This document shows positions 1-7,219 of a stretch of 13,467 nt of DNA, piece after piece. The number at the start of each line of letters is the position of its first letter. The first letter of the stretch is position 1. The position numbers and the translations under genes were made by a program. The DNA comes from CAYRZF01 sp964428805 (GTDB lineage: Bacteria; Methylomirabilota; Methylomirabilia; Rokubacteriales; CSP1-6), in contig CAYRZF010000054.1 of NCBI GenBank assembly GCA_964428805.1, positions 1 through 13,467 on the forward strand. Reading direction: 5' to 3'. The notes under the pieces were generated by a model. The model made no database searches. It had not been told where the DNA came from and worked only from the letters and a program-made list of their open reading frames with translations.

Positions 1-774
1 CTCGGCACCGACGAGCAGATGATCAAGGGGATCAAGGTCGGCGCCCCGGAGATGGTCGCCCCGTCCACGATCATGAGCACGGTGGAGCAGAAGTACGGCG
101 TGTTCGAGATGCCGTACATCATCGTGAGCCGCACCCACATGAAGAAGGTGGCGGAGAACAAGGAGGTCCAGCGCGCCCTCTTCGAGGGGCTCCCGGCCAA
201 AGGGGTGAGGATGCTCGGGGTCTGGGAGAACGGCTTCCGCCACATCACCAACAAAGTCCGGCCGATCGTGAAGCCCGAAGATTTGAAGGGCATCAAGCTG
301 CGCGTCCCGGGCGGAGTCTGGCGCGTCAAGATGTTCCAGGCCTACGGGGCCAACCCCTCGCCCATGCCCTTCGCCGAGGTGTACTCGGCTCTCCAGTCGG
401 GCGTCATGGACGGCCAGGAGAATCCCTTCCCGCAGATCTGGTCGGCCAAGTTCCAGGAGGTCCAGAAGTATCTCTCGCTGACCGGCCACATCTATACCCC
501 GGCCTACCTGCTGGTGAGCGAGGAGTTCTGGCAGAAGCTCCCCAAGGACGTCCAGGCGACGATCGCCAGGATCGCGTGGGCGACGGGGGACTTCGCCCGG
601 TCGGAGGGCGAGCGCCTCGACAAGGAGCTGCTCGACAAGCTGGCGCCGCCGATGAAGGTGAACGAGGTGGACAAGGACGCCTTCATCAAGGCATCGGCCT
701 CCGTCTACGGGGAGTTCGACAAGCAGGTCCCGGGAGGGGCTGAGCTCGTCAAGCTGATCCAGTCGCTCCGCTGA
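1..774 (+). CDS. dctP: TRAP transporter substrate-binding protein, DctP family (5' truncated)
   Basis: Periplasmic binding protein of a tripartite ATP-independent periplasmic (TRAP) transporter; it captures an organic acid and hands it to the DctQM membrane complex. The reading frame is open from base 1, so the start, signal peptide and roughly the first 70-80 residues lie outside the window (the family is about 330 aa; 257 codons are visible). The family core is clear: LKGIKLRVPG, whose Arg (residue 101 of the visible part) aligns with the Arg that salt-bridges the substrate carboxylate in DctP/SiaP proteins, then the segment containing NPSPMPFAEVYSALQSG, then DGQENPF. The stop codon overlaps the dctQ start (TGATG), so the genes are translationally coupled. 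The conserved Arg argues for a carboxylate ligand, but the exact substrate cannot be deduced. Confidence 0.95.
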   Translation, partial: LGTDEQMIKGIKVGAPEMVAPSTIMSTVEQKYGVFEMPYIIVSRTHMKKVAENKEVQRALFEGLPAKGVRMLGVWENGFRHITNKVRPIVKPEDLKGIKLRVPGGVWRVKMFQAYGANPSPMPFAEVYSALQSGVMDGQENPFPQIWSAKFQEVQKYLSLTGHIYTPAYLLVSEEFWQKLPKDVQATIARIAWATGDFARSEGERLDKELLDKLAPPMKVNEVDKDAFIKASASVYGEFDKQVPGGAELVKLIQSLR

Positions 775-1289
775 TGGAGCGGCTCTTCCGGAAGCTGACC
801 GCGCTCGTCGAGTGGTGGGCCGTCTGCCTCCTCGTCCTGATGGTGGTGGTGGTCTTCCTGGGGGTGTTCTTCCGCTACGTCCTGAACGCCTCGCTCGTCT
901 GGTACGACGAGTTCGCGTCCTACCTGCTCGTGTGGCTGACCTTTTACGGAGCCGTCGTGGCTTCCTACTGGCGGCGCCACATCGGATTCGAGATGGTCGT
1001 GGACCGGCTTCTGCCTCGAACCCGGCGGGTCGTCGATTTCATCGGCGAATCCTGCGTGCTGGGATTCCAGGTGGTGCTCTTCTATTACGGCTGGCTCCTC
1101 ACCCGCAGGATGGGGGATGAAACGGCCGTCTCTCTCCCCTGGGTGAAGATGGGCTGGGTGTACAGCGTGCTGCCCATTACGGGTGGATTGATGCTGGTGA
1201 TCAGTCTCATGCGGCTCGTCGAAATCGTGTCCGGCCGGCAGCACGCCAGGGAGGAGCGAGGAGCGTGGAGTGGCTCATCCTCGGAATAA
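774..1289 (+). CDS. dctQ: TRAP transporter small permease, DctQ family
   Basis: Small integral membrane subunit of the TRAP transporter, 171 aa, with four hydrophobic segments at about residues 13-34, 47-66, 88-110 and 129-150, as expected for DctQ. The family signature is visible as FFRYVLNASLVWYDEFASYL (residues 32-51) followed by the basic-rich WRRHIGFEMVV. The ATG shares one base with the dctP stop codon and has no Shine-Dalgarno of its own, so translation is probably coupled. The 3' end overlaps dctM by 25 bases, and the dctM ribosome site lies inside this gene. The last 15 residues are polar and low-complexity and lie largely in the overlap region. Family assignment is secure. Confidence 0.95.
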   Translation: MERLFRKLTALVEWWAVCLLVLMVVVVFLGVFFRYVLNASLVWYDEFASYLLVWLTFYGAVVASYWRRHIGFEMVVDRLLPRTRRVVDFIGESCVLGFQVVLFYYGWLLTRRMGDETAVSLPWVKMGWVYSVLPITGGLMLVISLMRLVEIVSGRQHAREERGAWSGSSSE

Positions 1290-2407
1290 TCGTCCTCCTC
1301 ACCGTCATCAACGTCCCCATCGGATTCGCCCTCTCGATCACCACGATCATCCTCCTGCTCTGGAAGGGGACGGCGTCCCTGAGCGTCGTCCCGCTGAACC
1401 TCTTTTCGGGGGCCTCGAGCTTCCCCCTGCTGGCCATCCCGCTCTTCATCCTGGCGGGGGGGCTCATGGAAACGTCGGGGATCTCCCTCCGCCTGGTGAA
1501 CATGGCCAACAGCCTGGTCGGATTCATTCGCGGGGGGCTCGCCATGGTCACGGTCGTCGCCACCATGATCCAGAGCGAGATCTCGGGCTCGTCGGTGGCC
1601 GACGCCGCCGCCATCGGCAAAGTGGTGATCCCGGCCATGGAAAAGCGCGGCTACCCGCGGGCCTTGAGCGCNNNNNNNNNNNNNNNNNNNNNNNNNNNNN
1701 NNNNNNNNNNNNNNNNNNNNNNNNNNNNNNNNNNNNNNNNNNNNNNNNNNNNNNNNNNNNNNNNNNNNNNNGCTTTCTGGGCCCTGTTCATCCCGATCGT
1801 GATCTGGGGCGGCATCTTCCTCGGCATCGCCACGGCCACGGAGGTCGCCGCGCTCGCCGTCCTGGCGGCGTTCGTCATCGGCATCCTGATCTACCGAGAG
1901 CTGTCGGGGCGGGAAACCATCCGCGTCCTCAAAGAATCCTCCGGACAGACGGCGGTGGTCATGCTGATCGTGGCCTCATCGGCCGTGCTGGGCTGGTACC
2001 TCACGAGCGAACAAATTCCTCAGAAATTCGCCCGCATGATCCTGGAAACCACCTCCAACAAGTACCTGGTCCTCTTCTTCCTGAACATTTTCTTCTTCGT
2101 TGCCGGCATGTTCCTCCACTCGGCCGCCGCCATCATCCTGATCGTCCCGATCGTGATGCCCCTCATCCGCCAGATCGGGGTGGACCCGATCCACTTCGGC
2201 ATCATCGTGACGATCAACCTCGGCGTTGGACAGCAGACCCCCCCGGTGGCGACCGTGCTCTTCACCACCGCCGCCATCGCGCGGCTACCCTTCTGGGAGG
2301 TTTTCAAGGCCGGGTGGCCGTTTACCCTCGTGTTGGCCCTGGTGACGCTGCTGGTGACATACGTGCCCTGGATCAGCCTCGGCCCGGTCAACATGATCAA
2401 CTGGTAG
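1265..2407 (+). CDS. dctM: TRAP transporter large permease, DctM family (contains assembly gap)
   Basis: Large membrane subunit that carries the ion-coupled transport pathway of the TRAP system. The start is GTG, preceded by GGGAGG about 10 bases upstream inside dctQ. The N-terminal half runs MEWLILGIIVLLTV to SGSSVADAAAIGKVVIPAM and KRGYPRAL, then the 100-N gap. The C-terminal half resumes at AFWALFIPIVIWGGIF and includes LHSAAAIILIVPIVMP and GVGQQTPPVATVLFTT, both typical of DctM. The frame happens to agree on both sides of the 100 Ns, but the encoded length (380 aa including unknowns) is short of the usual 425 or so. The missing stretch normally contains the GPIIPPSIP-type motif and about two membrane segments. 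Treat the gene as intact with an unresolved interior. The amidase follows 31 bases later in the same orientation. Confidence 0.93.
   Translation: MEWLILGIIVLLTVINVPIGFALSITTIILLLWKGTASLSVVPLNLFSGASSFPLLAIPLFILAGGLMETSGISLRLVNMANSLVGFIRGGLAMVTVVATMIQSEISGSSVADAAAIGKVVIPAMEKRGYPRALSXXXXXXXXXXXXXXXXXXXXXXXXXXXXXXXXXXAFWALFIPIVIWGGIFLGIATATEVAALAVLAAFVIGILIYRELSGRETIRVLKESSGQTAVVMLIVASSAVLGWYLTSEQIPQKFARMILETTSNKYLVLFFLNIFFFVAGMFLHSAAAIILIVPIVMPLIRQIGVDPIHFGIIVTINLGVGQQTPPVATVLFTTAAIARLPFWEVFKAGWPFTLVLALVTLLVTYVPWISLGPVNMINW
1672..1771. other. Assembly gap, 100 Ns, inside dctM
   Basis: Exactly 100 consecutive Ns, a customary placeholder for a scaffold gap of unknown size. From the usual DctM layout, the residues between KRGYPRAL and AFWALFIPIV should number about 75-85, so the true gap is probably nearer 230-250 bases. 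All coordinates downstream would shift accordingly. Confidence 0.97.
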
Positions 2408-2438
2408 GCGACCCGTTTCTTACAGAAAGGAGAGACCG

Positions 2439-3785
2439 ATGGACCCCTTGCATGCGCTGACCGTGACCGACGCCGCCGCCGAGATCCGAAGCGGGCGCCT
2501 CTCTCCCACCGCGATCGTCGAAGCGCTCCTGGCCCGGATCGAGGCGCTTGATCCGGAGGTGAAAGCGTGGGTCTCCCTTGACAAGAAGGGTGCCCTTGAG
2601 ACCGCGCGGCAGAGGACGGCGGAGGCTCAGGATCACCAGTGGAGAGGCCATCTCCATGGCGTCCCGGTGGGGCTCAAGGACATCTATCACGTGGCCGGGA
2701 TGACCACCACGGCCGGGGCCGGAGCGTTCGCGCACGAACGACCGACCGAGGACGCCCAGAGCGTGGCCCGCCTCCGGACGGCGGGGGCCATCGTCCTGGG
2801 GAAGACGAAAACCACCGAGTTCGCCTACCTGGACCCTGCCGACACGCGAAATCCGTGGAACCCGGCGCACACTCCGGGTGGCTCATCGAGCGGGTCGGCG
2901 GCCGCCGTCGCGGCGCGCATGGTGCCGCTGACCCTCGGCTCCCAGACGGTAGGCTCTACCCTCAGGCCGGCCGGGTATTGCGGCGTGATCGGCTTCAAAC
3001 CGACCCACGGCAGGATCAGTTGCCGCGGCGTCGTGCCGCTCGCCTGGAGCCTGGACCATGTGGGGATCTTCTGCCGGAGCGTGGCCGACGCGGCCCTGGT
3101 CCTTCAGGTGCTCGCCGGCCCCGACCCGGGCGACCCGCTCTCATCCAAAGAACCGGTGGCAGACTACGCCCTCTTGAAGCCTCAGCGAGCGCCCCGCCTC
3201 GGGATGCCCCGTCAGTTTTTTCTCGAACGGGCCAGCGCCGAGGTGACCGCCCACCTGGAAAGCATCGGCGAGACCCTAGCTCGAGCCGGGGCCAGTGTGG
3301 AGGAGATCAAACTGCCCCCGAGCTTCCAGGGGATCCACCAGGCCGGCACCCGGGTCATGCAGGTGGAGGCGGCCGCCTTCCACTCCGAGCGCTTCGCCAC
3401 CCATGCTGCCGACTACCGGCCAAAGATTCGCGCTCTCATCGAGGCGGGTCTGAAGCTCAGCGGGGTGGAGTATGCGGTCGCACAGCAGCAGCGGTGGCGG
3501 TTCCGCGCGGAGATGGCACCGCTGTTCGACCACGTGGACGCGCTCCTCATGCCGGTCGCAGGAACGCCCGCCCCCAAGGGGCTGGAGTCCACCGGCGACC
3601 CGACGTTCTGCGCTCCCTGGAGCTTCGCCGGGTTGCCGGCGATTTCACTGCCTTCCGGCCTGGCCCGGGACGGGCTCCCGCTGGCCATTCAGCTGGTGTC
3701 GGGCGCGTTTGACGAAGCACGGCTTCTGGCCGTCGCGCGGTGGTGCGAGCCCGCCATTGGCTTTTCCGCCGCTCCGGCGCTCTAA
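2439..3785 (+). CDS. Amidase signature family hydrolase, malonamidase E2-like
   Basis: A 448-aa serine amidase that hydrolyses a C-N amide bond to a carboxylate and ammonia or amine; likely cytoplasmic (no signal peptide). The Ser-cisSer-Lys triad is complete: Lys80 (VGLKDIYH), cis-Ser149 (PGGSSSGSAAA) and nucleophile Ser173 (GSQTVGSTLRPA). The spacings of 69 and 24 residues equal those I recall for malonamidase E2 (K62, S131, S155). Arg three residues after the nucleophile (Arg176) and the later STGDP motif also resemble malonamidase E2 rather than the GatA-type GSIRxP pattern. The usual Gly-Gly before the nucleophile is Val-Gly. The ATG has a strong AAGGAG six bases upstream (2427-2432). 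Placement behind dctPQM suggests co-transcription and a role in processing an imported acidic amide; that substrate is an inference. Confidence 0.93.
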   Translation: MDPLHALTVTDAAAEIRSGRLSPTAIVEALLARIEALDPEVKAWVSLDKKGALETARQRTAEAQDHQWRGHLHGVPVGLKDIYHVAGMTTTAGAGAFAHERPTEDAQSVARLRTAGAIVLGKTKTTEFAYLDPADTRNPWNPAHTPGGSSSGSAAAVAARMVPLTLGSQTVGSTLRPAGYCGVIGFKPTHGRISCRGVVPLAWSLDHVGIFCRSVADAALVLQVLAGPDPGDPLSSKEPVADYALLKPQRAPRLGMPRQFFLERASAEVTAHLESIGETLARAGASVEEIKLPPSFQGIHQAGTRVMQVEAAAFHSERFATHAADYRPKIRALIEAGLKLSGVEYAVAQQQRWRFRAEMAPLFDHVDALLMPVAGTPAPKGLESTGDPTFCAPWSFAGLPAISLPSGLARDGLPLAIQLVSGAFDEARLLAVARWCEPAIGFSAAPAL

Positions 3786-3786
3786 C

Positions 3787-3943
3787 GGCCCGCGGGTCCT
3801 GCCGCCGCGAACAGCCCCACGGTGCTCACTCCCGCGAGCTTCTTGGCTCTGCAGAGGTGTCGCGCAAATTCCTGAGCACGGCGGTTCCCAGGCGGTCCGC
3901 TCCGCGCCGTGGGGCGCCCCGTTCGCCGCGCCACCCGCGGGCC
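3787..3943. repeat. Long-range inverted repeat between convergent genes
   Basis: GGCCCGCGGG (3787-3796) and its exact reverse complement CCCGCGGGCC (3934-3943) lie 137 bases apart in the 193-base gap between the amidase and livF stop codons. The arms could pair in transcripts from either side, but the wide spacing and high GC make chance occurrence plausible. No gene is visible in this gap. Confidence 0.3.
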
Positions 3944-3973
3944 TTCAGCATTTCCCCGCGCGGCCCCGCTAGC

Positions 3974-3994
3974 CGGCGTCAGCCGCCGACGCCG
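3974..3994 (-). terminator. Hairpin at the 3' end of livF
   Basis: CGGCGTC (3974-3980) and GACGCCG (3988-3994) form a perfect 7-bp stem around a 7-base loop, overlapping the livF stop codon. There is no T-tract, so it is not a classical intrinsic terminator; it may help 3'-end stability or terminate weakly at the end of the liv operon. Confidence 0.25.
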
Positions 3995-4677
3995 AGGTAC
4001 GTCGTGGTCACCTGCTGGCTAGCGCGGAGCAGGGCGGGCGTTCCCTCGAAGACGATCGTCCCGTGGTCGATGACATAGACCCGATCGGCCAGCTGGAGGG
4101 CCATCTCGGCGTTCTGCTCGACCAGCAGCATGCTGACGCGTTCCCGCTTCAACTCCCGGATCGTCCCGATCACGGCCTCCACCACCAGCGGGGCAAGCCC
4201 CTGGGAGGGTTCGTCGAGGAGGAGCAGGTCAGGTCCGGTGAGCAGGGCCCGGGCGATCGCCAGCATCTGCTGCTCCCCCCCGGAAAGCAACCGGCCTTTG
4301 CGGTCCAGCACTTCGCCCAGCTGAGGAAAACGCTGGAGCACGTTCTCCACCTGCCAGCGGGAGCGGGGCCGGCGCGCAATCGCCAGGTTCTCGCGGGCCG
4401 TCAGGTACGAGAAGATTCCCCGCGTTTCAGGCACGAGCGCGACCCCCATCTGCGAGATCCGGTGCGGGGCGAGATCGGCGATGGTGCGCCCCTTGTAGAG
4501 GATCTCCCCGGTGCGGGGCGGCGTCAGCCCCGTGATGGAGCGGAGCGTCGTGGTCTTTCCGGCGCCATTCCGGCCCAGGAGCGCCACCACCTCTCCCTCG
4601 CCCACGGTGAGCGAGAGGCCATGGAGGATGTGGCCCAGCCCGTAGTAGGTGTTGATCTCGCGGACGTCGAGGATCAT
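3979..4677 (-). CDS. livF: Branched-chain amino-acid/amide ABC transporter ATP-binding protein LivF
   Basis: One of the two cytoplasmic ATPases that power the LivKHMGF importer; 232 aa, the normal LivF length. Walker A is GRNGAGKT (35-42), the ABC signature LSGGEQQM (131-138) and Walker B LLLLDEP (151-157). As in LivF proteins generally, the H-loop region reads VEQN, with Gln188 where most ABC ATPases have His, and the Q-loop region reads VPETRGIF. The ATG overlaps the livG stop by four bases (ATGA, 4674-4677), so translation is coupled. It is the last gene of the operon, and its stop faces the amidase stop across a 193-base gap. Family assignment is secure; the substrate is unknown. Confidence 0.95.
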   Translation of the reverse strand: MILDVREINTYYGLGHILHGLSLTVGEGEVVALLGRNGAGKTTTLRSITGLTPPRTGEILYKGRTIADLAPHRISQMGVALVPETRGIFSYLTARENLAIARRPRSRWQVENVLQRFPQLGEVLDRKGRLLSGGEQQMLAIARALLTGPDLLLLDEPSQGLAPLVVEAVIGTIRELKRERVSMLLVEQNAEMALQLADRVYVIDHGTIVFEGTPALLRASQQVTTTYLGVGG

Positions 4678-5426
4678 TCCACCACCACGCCGCCCAGGTA
4701 GGCGCGCCGCACGTCGGCGTTCCGCTGAATCTCCGCCGGCGTCCCCTCGGCGATGAGGCTCCCGAAGTGCATCACGGACACGCGATCCGAAACGCCCATG
4801 ATGATATCCATCTTGTGCTCGATGAGCACGATCGTGTAGCGTCCCTTGAGCCCGCGCACCAGAGCCACCATGCGCTGGGTCTCGTCGGGTGACAGTCCGG
4901 CGGCGGGCTCGTCGAGCAGCAGCAGCCGGGGCGCGGCGGCGAGCGCGATGGCGAGCTCGAGCTGTCGCTGCTCTCCGTGAGAGATCTCGCGAGCCAGCAG
5001 GTTCACCCTGTCCTGGAGTCCGACGTCACGCAGCGCGGCCAGAGCACGCTCGGTGACTTCCGGGTAGCGATCCGTCTGCCGCCACGCAAACCCCCGCCAC
5101 GAACGGCCGCGGGCAAACGCGGCGACCCAGACATTGTCGAGGAGGGAGAGCGCGGGGAAGACGTTCGTGCGCTGGAAGGAGCGCGCAATGCCCAGGTGGG
5201 CGACCCGGTGGGATGGCGTGCCCGTGATGTCACGCCCATCGAAGACAATCCGGCCCGACGTCGGGGTCAGCTGTCCGGTAAAGAGATTGAACAGCGTCGT
5301 CTTGCCGGCTCCGTTAGGGCCGATGATCGAATGGAGCGACCCGGCCTCAACCTCCAGGGTGACCCCGTTCACGGCGGTCAGGGCGCCGAAGGCCTTGGTG
5401 AGGTTCTCGGTTCTGAGGAGCGTCAT
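4674..5426 (-). CDS. livG: Branched-chain amino-acid/amide ABC transporter ATP-binding protein LivG
   Basis: Second ATPase of the LIV importer, 250 aa from the chosen start. The frame is open upstream to 5507, but the ATG at 5426 is preferred because the protein then begins MTLLRTENLTKAFG as LivG proteins do, and because it sits one base after the livM stop; the extra 27 residues lie entirely over the 3' end of livM. Walker A is GPNGAGKT (36-43), the Q-loop Gln is residue 85 (ARSFQRTNVF), the signature is the variant ISHGEQRQ (148-155), Walker B is LLLLDEP (168-174) and the H-loop is His204 (IEHKMD). It partners with LivF beneath LivH/LivM. Its stop overlaps the livF start by four bases. Confidence 0.95.
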   Translation of the reverse strand: MTLLRTENLTKAFGALTAVNGVTLEVEAGSLHSIIGPNGAGKTTLFNLFTGQLTPTSGRIVFDGRDITGTPSHRVAHLGIARSFQRTNVFPALSLLDNVWVAAFARGRSWRGFAWRQTDRYPEVTERALAALRDVGLQDRVNLLAREISHGEQRQLELAIALAAAPRLLLLDEPAAGLSPDETQRMVALVRGLKGRYTIVLIEHKMDIIMGVSDRVSVMHFGSLIAEGTPAEIQRNADVRRAYLGGVVVE

Positions 5427-5427
5427 G

Positions 5428-6369
5428 TTAGTGCGCGATCCCCGCCAGAGTGCGGCGCCTCTCCCGCCAGGACCAGAAACGCGCCCAGGCCTCCACGCAG
5501 CCGCCACGGAAGAAAAGCACCACGATCACGAATGCCACGCCGAGGAGGAGCGGCCAGCGCGCCCACATGACGCTCACGGACTCGGAGAGCCAGATGAAGA
5601 CGAAGGAACCGATGATGGGTCCGTAGAGCGAGCCGCTTCCACCGATGAGGGTGGCGAAGACCACATTGCCCGAGAAGACGAACCCGATCGCCTCCAGGGG
5701 GACGATGCCGAAGAGCATGGCGTAGAGGACGCCGGCCAGGCCGGAGAAAGCGCCGCCGATGATGAAGGCCAGGAGCTTCAAGCGGGCGCCGTCGTAGCCG
5801 ATCGCTTGGGCGCGCACTTCATTCTCACGGATGGCCTGGAGGATCTTGCCAAGGGGCGATTCGACGATCCGCTTCATCACCCACAGCGAGACCAGGAAGA
5901 GTACGGCGACGAAGATGTAGTAGGCCACCGGCTGGCGGAAGTCCACACCCAGCAACACCGGCCGCCCGATCCCCGGCATCCCGTCCTCGCCCCCCGTCAC
6001 GGTCGTCCACTGGTACGCGATGAAGTAGAACATCTGGTTCAGCGCGAAGGTCAGCATGATGAAGTAGAGACCGGAGCGCTGAACGCAGAGGTAGCCCACC
6101 AGCGCCGCCGACACGGCCCCCACCAAGACGCCGATGCCCAGCGCGGCGAAGACGTTGATCCCGTAGAGCTTGAGGAGGTAGCCGCTCACGTAACCCGCCG
6201 AGCCGAAAAACGTGGACTGGCCGAAGGACAGCAGCCCGGTGTAGCCGAGGAGGAGGTTCAAGCCCAGCCCGAAGATCGCGAAGATCCAGATTTCCGTGGC
6301 GATGGCATGGCGGACGAAGAGGGGGAGCAGGATGACGGCAGCGAAAACGGCCAGCCAGGCGCGGCTCAC
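5428..6369 (-). CDS. livM: Branched-chain amino-acid/amide ABC transporter permease LivM
   Basis: Inner-membrane permease of the LIV importer, 313 aa, strongly hydrophobic with about eight to ten membrane segments. Family landmarks are NLLLGYTGLLSFGQSTFFG near the N terminus, the cytoplasmic ATPase-contact loop SPLGKILQAIRENEVRAQAI, and the C-terminal GGSGSLYGPIIG. The start is GTG at 6369, which overlaps the livH stop as GTGA (6366-6369), the same 4-base coupling as at livG/livF. The last 20 or so residues are basic and polar (RERRRTLAGIAH) and presumably cytoplasmic. It pairs with LivH to form the channel. Assignment is secure. Confidence 0.95.
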   Translation of the reverse strand: MSRAWLAVFAAVILLPLFVRHAIATEIWIFAIFGLGLNLLLGYTGLLSFGQSTFFGSAGYVSGYLLKLYGINVFAALGIGVLVGAVSAALVGYLCVQRSGLYFIMLTFALNQMFYFIAYQWTTVTGGEDGMPGIGRPVLLGVDFRQPVAYYIFVAVLFLVSLWVMKRIVESPLGKILQAIRENEVRAQAIGYDGARLKLLAFIIGGAFSGLAGVLYAMLFGIVPLEAIGFVFSGNVVFATLIGGSGSLYGPIIGSFVFIWLSESVSVMWARWPLLLGVAFVIVVLFFRGGCVEAWARFWSWRERRRTLAGIAH

Positions 6370-7202
6370 CGGATGCCGAAGAGACCCTGGGGACGGACGA
6401 GGAGGATCGCGGCCATGACGGCGAAGATCACCGCTACGGAGGCCTCGGTCCAGTAGAGGGCGACGATGGCCTGCGCCACCCCGATGATCAGCCCCGCGGC
6501 GATGGCGCCCAGGAGGTTCCCCAGCCCTCCCAGCGCGACGACGACGAAGGCGATGCCGAGCATGTCCACGCCCATGCCGGGCGAGAGCCCGCGGATGGGC
6601 GCGGTTAGCGCGCCGGCGATCCCGGCCAGGTAGGCGCCCAGGCCGAAGGCCGCGGTGAAGAGCCGGTGGATGTCGATCCCGAGAAGCGAGACCATTTCTT
6701 TGTCCTCGATGCCGGCGCGCATGATGGCCCCGTACCGGGTCTTCTCGAGGAAGAGCCAGGTGCCGAGCACCAAAAGTCCGGCCATCACCATGACGAACAG
6801 GCGGTACTTGGGATAGAAGATGAACCCCAGGTCGAGGCCGCCCCGCAGGATCGGGGGCGGGAGCTGGCTGAAACCGATGGGGCCCCAGACGACGATGATC
6901 CCCTCGCTCAGGATCAGCGACAGGCCGAACGTAAAGAGCAGCTGGTAGTCGTGGCCCGCCCGGTAGAGCGGGCGGATGCCCGCGTATTCGATGGCGAGCC
7001 CCAGGACCGCCACGCCGACGGGGGCGAGGACGAGCGCGAGCCAGAAGTTCCCGACCACGTGGAGCGTGCTGGCCAGAAAATACGCCCCCACGGCGAAGAG
7101 CGCGCCGTGGGCGAAGTTGGGGATGTTCAACATCCCCGTGATCAGCGACAGGCCGAGCCCCATCAGGGCATAGAGCATGCCCGTCGCGATCCCGTTCAGC
7201 AC
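6366..7202 (-). CDS. livH: Branched-chain amino-acid/amide ABC transporter permease LivH
   Basis: Inner-membrane permease of the LIV importer. The protein from GTG 7202 is 278 aa and hydrophobic, with LNGIATGMLYALMGLGLSL and INIPNFAHG-like MLNIPNFAHGALF near the N terminus, the contact loop TRYGAIMRAGIEDKEMVSLL, and GGLGNLLGAIAAGLIIG near the C terminus. The start is debatable. GTG 7202 is the first standard start codon in frame but lacks a Shine-Dalgarno. Seven codons upstream a CTG at 7223 would add L-S-L-L-L-G-Q, matching the usual LivH N terminus, and would overlap the livK stop as CTGA, mirroring the GTGA and ATGA junctions of this operon. I give the conservative GTG here; the CTG start (6366-7223, 285 aa) may be the true one. 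Confidence 0.94.
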   Translation of the reverse strand: MLNGIATGMLYALMGLGLSLITGMLNIPNFAHGALFAVGAYFLASTLHVVGNFWLALVLAPVGVAVLGLAIEYAGIRPLYRAGHDYQLLFTFGLSLILSEGIIVVWGPIGFSQLPPPILRGGLDLGFIFYPKYRLFVMVMAGLLVLGTWLFLEKTRYGAIMRAGIEDKEMVSLLGIDIHRLFTAAFGLGAYLAGIAGALTAPIRGLSPGMGVDMLGIAFVVVALGGLGNLLGAIAAGLIIGVAQAIVALYWTEASVAVIFAVMAAILLVRPQGLFGIR

Positions 7203-7219
7203 CTGGCCGAGGAGCAGAC

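Noticed and set aside
1270..2460. An alternative frame over dctM running through the N gap
   Set aside because: Pro/Arg/His-rich translation without membrane segments; the overlapping frame is unmistakably DctM.
5134..6456. A 440-codon plus-strand open frame opposite livG/livM
   Set aside because: Low-complexity, Glu/Asp/His/Arg-rich translation typical of the antisense of high-GC membrane-protein genes; the minus-strand genes are clear family members.
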